Origin: Medakamo hakoo
Lineage: Eukaryota > Chlorophyta > Trebouxiophyceae > Coccomyxaceae
Assembly (NCBI GenBank): GCA_026636295.1
Contig: CP089459.1
Span: forward strand, 434,001-498,000
Length of the DNA: 64,000 nucleotides
Direction: 5' to 3'
The position numbers and the translations under genes are program-made. Below the pieces are notes generated by a model. That model was not told where the DNA came from and searched no databases. It saw nothing but the letters and a program-made list of their open reading frames with translations. Position 1 is the first letter of the stretch, and the number at the start of each line of letters is the position of its first letter. Below, in pieces: positions 59,601 to 64,000 of this stretch.

Positions 59601-62600
59601 CCGCCGCCGGAGGTGAGGGGTTGGGGCGGGGCGGGCGCGGCGGCCGCGAGCGCGGCCGCGCGCTGCGCCGCGGCCGCTTCGCGGAGGGCGACCTCGGCGC
59701 CGGGGCCCTCCACGTGCGGGTGGGGCACGGCTTCGTCGGGGCGGTCAGGGTACCGGGCCACGTACTCGTCCGATGTGAGGTCGATGTCCAGCGGGGGCGG
59801 CGACGGCGGCGGTGGCAGCGGGTCGGTGCGGGCGGCCCACCCGTCCACGACCGCGAGGTCGCGCGCGCCCAGGGCGCCCGCCGCCGCCGCGGCCGCGGAC
59901 CGGATCGCACGCACGGTTTCGACGGGCAGTCGCGGTGGGAAGACCAGGCGCGGCGGCCGCGCATCGCCCGCGCCTGGGACCGGGGACCGGCGGGCCGGGC
60001 TGTACAGGGCGGCGCCGGCGCCGGCGCCGGCGCGCGCCGCGGCGCGCGCGCGCGCCCCGACCGCGGCCGCGTCTGGCAACGCCCACCCGGCCGCCGCCGC
60101 CGCCGCCGCGTCCTCGGCCGCGGCCGCGTCCGCCACGTCAAACTCAGGCGACGACAGGTCGACCTCGGCGGGCGTCAGGGCCAGGGGCCCGGCCTCCGTG
60201 CCGATGACGAGGACGCGCCAGGGCACCGCGCCGGACAGAAAGGGCTCGACGAGCGCCGTCGGGGCGGGGGCGGCGGCGGCGGCGGGCGCGCGGACGGCGG
60301 CGCGCCCGCCCCCGGACGCGGCCGACGACAGGAGGTCCGCCGCGGCGGCGCACGCCGCCGCCACGCCCGTGACCAGGCGGGCGGTGCTCCCGCCTCGCCC
60401 CCTCGACAGCTTGACCACCAGGGGCAGGCCCGCGCCATCGGGCGGCGGGGGGGTGGACGGGTCGGTGAGCGACCGGAGCAGCGCCTCGACCTTGCCCGCC
60501 GCGGACGCGGGCGGCGGCGGAGGGCGGCCGCCGTCGCCGTCACCGCCCGCCACGGCCTGTGCCAGCCCGCCGTCCCCACCAAAGTCGGCAGCCGTGAGCT
60601 CGGCCCGCGGCACGGTGGCCAGGCCGGCGGCGGCCAGGGCGGCGCCCGCCGCGACGCGGTCGGCGCACAGCGCAGCCCCCTCCGGCGTCGGCCCGATGAA
60701 TGGCACGCCCGCCTCCGCGAGCGCGGCCAGGAGCGGGGCGCCGCCTTCTGGCGCGCCTTGCAGCATGGGGAAGGCGACGGTGGGGAGTGCCGATGGAGAG
60801 GCGGTGGACGGCGCGGCGGCCTCGGCGAGGGAGGCGGCGAGCGCCGCGAGCGTCGGCGGCGCGGGCGGGCCGCCCTCTGCCTCGCCGCCGCCGCCGCTGC
60901 CCAGCGCCAGCGCCGCGCTCACGTCCGCCGGGTCGGCCGAACACAGCAGGGCAGCAGGCGGCGCGCGCGTCACGGGCACGCCCGCGCCGCCGGGCGTGCC
61001 CGCGTCGACCAGCCAGGCGTCAACCCACAGGCCGGCGGGCGGTGCGGCGTCGGCGGCGCGGCCGTCGGCGTCGGCGCCGCCCGCGCCGGCCCGCTCGGGC
61101 GGGGCGGCCCCGCCAAACGCGTCCCGGCCGGCGCCGCGCGGGCCCAGTTCTAGCAGGGTGGCCGCTCCCGCCAGGGGCTCCACCGCCCCGTCCGGGTCGG
61201 ACGGCCAGTGCGTGAGGACGGCGAGCCGGGCGCGCGGCGGGGCGGGCGCGGCCGGCGCGCCGGCCGCGGCCGCGGCCGCGGCCGGCCCGCCCGCCTCCCA
61301 CTCCCACCACGCCCCGCCCAGCCCGCCGGCCAGGTCGGCCAGGGCGGACACGAGCTCAGGGTCGGCCGCATCCGCCACGTCGGCCGGGTCGTCGTCCGGG
61401 AAAATGTCCCGCCGCGTCGTCCGGCCGGTCTCGTGCTCGGCCCGCAGGGCGGCCGCGAGGGCCGACCGCGCGGCGGCGGTCGCGCCGCCGGACGTGGGCG
61501 GGTCTCCCCCGGGCGGCGCGTCCGCCAGGCCGCGCGCCACCAGCTCGATGGCCAGCGCCACAGGCGTCAGGGCAGACGCTTCCACCGCGGCGGCGTCCCC
61601 GTCCTCGCCGGACGACGACGCCGACGGCGGCGCCGCACCCGCGTCTGCAAAGCCCGCGGCCGTCAGGGCGGCCGAGGACGACGACGGTGGGGGGGGCGGC
61701 GCGCGCGCGCCTGCCGCCGGCCCGCCCCCACCGGCCGCCAGCCCGCCCGCCGGCACGGACGGCGGGAGCAGGAGGGGTGGGCCACCCCCACCCCGGCTGG
61801 CTTCCTCCGCCAGCGTGGCGCGGAGGCGGGCGACCAGCTCGGCTTTTTTGCCCGTCGGGCGCACGCCGCGCGCGCGCAGCGCCGCCGCCAGCTCCGGCGT
61901 CGTCCACGCCGCGATGTCCGTCACCTGCTGCGGCGCCTGTTGAGCGGGGGCAGGCGGAGGAGGAGGAGGGACGCCGTCGCCGTCGCCGCCGCCGCCGCCC
62001 GCCCGGGCGGCGTCGTCCGCCACCAGCAGCGCGACCAGCGCCGCTTTTTTCAGGGCGGCCGCTTCCGACGAGGTGGCGACCAGGCCGCGCGACCGGACCA
62101 GGGACCGCAGGTCCGGCGCGCGCATGTCCGCGTACGCGTCCTCGCCCGCGTTGGCCGCGTTCAGGGCCCGGGTGGACGCCGGGCGGGGGGCGGGGGGCGG
62201 GCCCGCGTCGCCGACGACCGCGTCTGGCGGCGCGGTGCCCGCGGCGGCGGCCGCGGCCGCGGCCGCAGCCGACGCGGCGGCGGGCCCGCCCGTCGGCCGC
62301 CACCCACCATCCAGCACGGACCGCAGCCGGGCCAGCGTGGCGGCCTTGGTCTTGGGCGCGGGCACGCCCCACGCGCGCAGGACGCCCCGCATCTCGACAG
62401 CTGTCATCGCGTTGAGCACGCCGTCGGCGGGGCGGGACGGCCCCACGGCGCCAAAGCCGCCGCCGCCGCCGCCACCGCCCGCCAGCAGGGCGGCCAGGCG
62501 GCCCGCCAGCTGGCCGACGTCGCCGCCGTCGTCAGCCTGGCGCCACCGCAGCTCGGCGCGCAGGCGCCAGGCCGGGTAGGTGGCGAAGCGCGCGGCCGCG

Positions 62601-63119
62601 GCCGCCTCGTCCTCGTCCTCCGGGGGCGGGAGGGGCGGGGGGGATGGGGGGGGCGCCGCCGCGGCGGCGGGGTCTGGCGGTGGCGCGGCGCCGCCGTCGG
62701 TGGTGGACGCGGGCGCAGGGGGGCGGCGGTGTGGCCGGCCGGATGCCGCGGCGGCGGGCCCCGGCCGGGCGGGCGGGCGGGCGGGGATGGGCGGCCTGTG
62801 AGAGGAGGGAGGGGGCGGGGGAGGGGAGAGGATGTGTGAGCGACGCTGGCGGCGGCTCGCTGAGTGTGTGGGGCGCGCACAGGCGCTGCGAAATGGGGGT
62901 CGATTGCGGCGCCCTCGCGCCCGTTAGGCCGCCAGGGCTCCTTGGCGGCCCAGAGTGGGTGCGGGCACGTGGCGGCGGGCGTGCGTGGGCGTGCGTGGCG
63001 GCGAAGGCGGCAAGCTAGCCGGCAGCATTCGTCGCGGTGGTGGGAGAAAAAACGGTTGCGGAACCGAAGGCAGACACGCACCGGGACCGGCCGGCCGCCG
63101 GCCGATGTGAGAGGCGCAT
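56615..63119 (-). CDS. SAP-repeat / tandem D-Ala-D-Ala-ligase-like protein with degraded catalytic motifs
   Basis: Best model: a 12-codon exon 63082-63119 and one exon 56615-62795 (intron GTGCGT...CTCACAG, phase 2), giving 2072 residues. Four SAP-like helix pairs come first (about 85-125, 143-176, 236-275, 304-344; for example WTTPELAAALRARGVRPTGK). Two Ddl units follow. In unit 1, AFPMLQGAPEGG, VPFIGPTPEGAALCADRV, PLVVKLSRGRGGSTARLV and PRLVFPPRLPVETVRAIRSA match plant DDL. In unit 2, VWVLFGGDGPDRHASHAAG, RNRWLRAAVALVGERGAM and LLRQALAEEPPVHAPEVLRE match the second plant half. Plant DDL is such a tandem fusion and works in plastid peptidoglycan synthesis. Here the metal-binding E-x-N motif reads SDVAGGG in unit 2 and GVDAAPP in unit 1, and the HGxxGEDG loop of unit 2 is LGAGAGSGGEAG. 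Ligase activity is doubtful. The protein is over twice the length of plant DDL. Confidence 0.8.
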
Positions 63120-63560
63120 GGTGTTGCTTTGCCTGGTGGGAAAGGAGTGCGGAATGGGCGTGTCCGCTGTGTCGTGCGGCGGGCCCTCCCTCTCACACAC
63201 TCCAGAGAGATGCAGCAGTGGCGGGCGTTGCGACCATCTCCAGCCCCCCCCCCCCCCCCCCTGCGCGCGTCCAGGCGCCCCTCCCCCCACGGCCTGGGCC
63301 GGGGACACAGTGATCCAGCGGTCGCCGCCCACAACACCTCCCATCGCGGGCGCTCTGGTAACGAGTCCTCCCACGTCATGGTGCAGTGTGACAGGCAGCG
63401 GCGGCACGGGGGGCGCCAGGCGTGCGCCCCTGTCGGAGATACCGCGCGCGCGAGAGAGAGGTTCCCTTTTTTTTCCTTCACACCGCAGAACAAAAAAAAG
63501 GCGCGTGCCGGCGGGCCGCGGGGGGCCGACATCGCGGGCACTCTTCACGCCCATCCGGCC
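63120..63560. promoter_or_regulatory. Divergent region, Ddl-like / GARP factor
   Basis: These 441 bp separate divergent starts. A C15 run (63246-63260) lies in the middle. A TTCCCTTTTTTTTCCTTCAC tract (63462-63481) and an A8 follow about 70 bp before the GARP start. No defined element is recognised. Confidence 0.4.
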
Positions 63561-64000
63561 ATGGCCCACCCGCTGGACACCCACGAATTCGACGTCGAGT
63601 TCTGGACGGAGCTGGAGGCTGACGGCGGCGGGCTGAGCGCTGCCGGGGCGCACACCGCGCCGCCGACGGCGCATGCCTCCCTCCCGCCGGGTCCGCCCTT
63701 GCCCTTTGGCGTCGGCGGCGCGGGCGGGGAGGGCGGCCAGGCCCTAGGCCCCCTGATGGCGCATGACCTGGGTGTCGGCGCCCTGTCGCCGGGTGGGCTG
63801 GGCGGCGGGGCCGGCGGCGGCGGCGGCGCCGCGACTGCAGCGACCAACCCGCGCCCGCCGCCGCCGCCGGCTTTCCACCACCCGCACTACCCACCCGTCG
63901 TCGGCCTGGGCGACGGCGCGGCCATGGAGCCGTCCGCGCCCGACGACCCGTCCTGCGCCGGCATGCCGGAGCCCGCCCGCCCGCGCCTGCGGTGGACGCC
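63561..64000 (+). CDS. GARP (Myb-SHAQKYF) transcription factor, 5' end
   Basis: The first 146 codons of a frame that leaves the window. The N-terminus (MAHPLDTHEFDVEFWTELEA) is acidic and is followed by a Gly/Pro/His-rich disordered region. The last visible residues, RPRLRWTP, are the unmistakable start of the GARP DNA-binding domain (consensus RLRWTPELHERFV), as in PHR1/PSR1, GLK and related regulators. Which subgroup it belongs to depends on sequence outside the window; PSR1-like factors would have a coiled coil after the Myb domain, GLK factors a GCT box. The ATG is the first after a T-rich leader. Confidence 0.75.
   Translation, partial: MAHPLDTHEFDVEFWTELEADGGGLSAAGAHTAPPTAHASLPPGPPLPFGVGGAGGEGGQALGPLMAHDLGVGALSPGGLGGGAGGGGGAATAATNPRPPPPPAFHHPHYPPVVGLGDGAAMEPSAPDDPSCAGMPEPARPRLRWT

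Noticed and set aside
58179-61943. Plus-strand open frame of 1254 codons antisense to the Ddl-like gene
   Set aside because: Ser/Ala/Pro-rich without motifs, while the minus strand shows SAP and Ddl landmarks.

Overview
The window is very GC-rich, compactly packed nuclear DNA from a green alga (Viridiplantae). It has about 30 protein genes on both strands, spliceosomal introns (GT-AG, mostly 90-350 nt, often with GTGCGT or GTGAGT donors), and eukaryote-only genes such as GET4, UTP11, LTV1, CAF-1 and PPR-SMR. The green-lineage assignment rests on several genes together: a SEX4-type starch phosphatase with a CBM48 module, the FLU regulator of chlorophyll synthesis, TOC75 with a polyglycine stretch, a full-length (fused) peroxisomal ABCD transporter, a tandem plant-type D-Ala-D-Ala-ligase-like protein and a GARP transcription factor. 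The species cannot be named from the sequence alone. The UGUAA polyadenylation signal typical of core chlorophytes is not obvious behind the stops I inspected, so a prasinophyte-like lineage is possible. I saw no mobile elements, tRNA or rRNA genes, or CRISPR arrays.

Layout. 1-12.1 kb: the end of an MBOAT acyltransferase, a tail-anchored FKBP-TPR protein, an ADCK2-like ABC1 kinase, the mitochondrial glycine decarboxylase P-protein (five exons) and a protein with NUMOD3-like repeats. 12.2-19.8 kb: an EF-hand protein, an MnmM-like tRNA methyltransferase, an S49 (SppA/SohB) peptidase, the SEX4-like phosphoglucan phosphatase, a GPATCH4-like G-patch protein, a CBP3-type cytochrome bc1 assembly chaperone and a small one-TM protein. 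20-33.2 kb: three large minus-strand genes in tandem, the CAF-1 large subunit, the fused ABCD transporter and an SLC9B/NHA cation/proton antiporter. 33.8-39.3 kb: a secreted cysteine-containing protein, two low-complexity hypothetical genes, a DEDDh exonuclease and UTP11. 39.7-51.6 kb: TOC75, a Tat-type thylakoid-lumen protein, LTV1, the i-AAA protease FTSH4, FLU and GET4. 51.8-64 kb: a PPR-SMR protein, a small two-exon gene, a 2072-residue SAP plus tandem-Ddl-like protein whose catalytic motifs are degraded, and the start of a GARP factor.

The genes do not form operons, but themes recur. Organelle biogenesis and quality control are represented by TOC75, FTSH4, CBP3, FLU, the PPR-SMR protein, the S49 peptidase, the ABC1 kinase and MnmM. 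Ribosome and chromatin assembly are represented by UTP11, LTV1, the GPATCH4-like protein and CAF-1. Many neighbours are divergent with 150-580 bp between start codons, suggesting shared promoter regions. Exon boundaries were placed by hand from splice signals, reading-frame continuity and family alignment; every multi-exon model sums to an open frame, but none is backed by transcript data.
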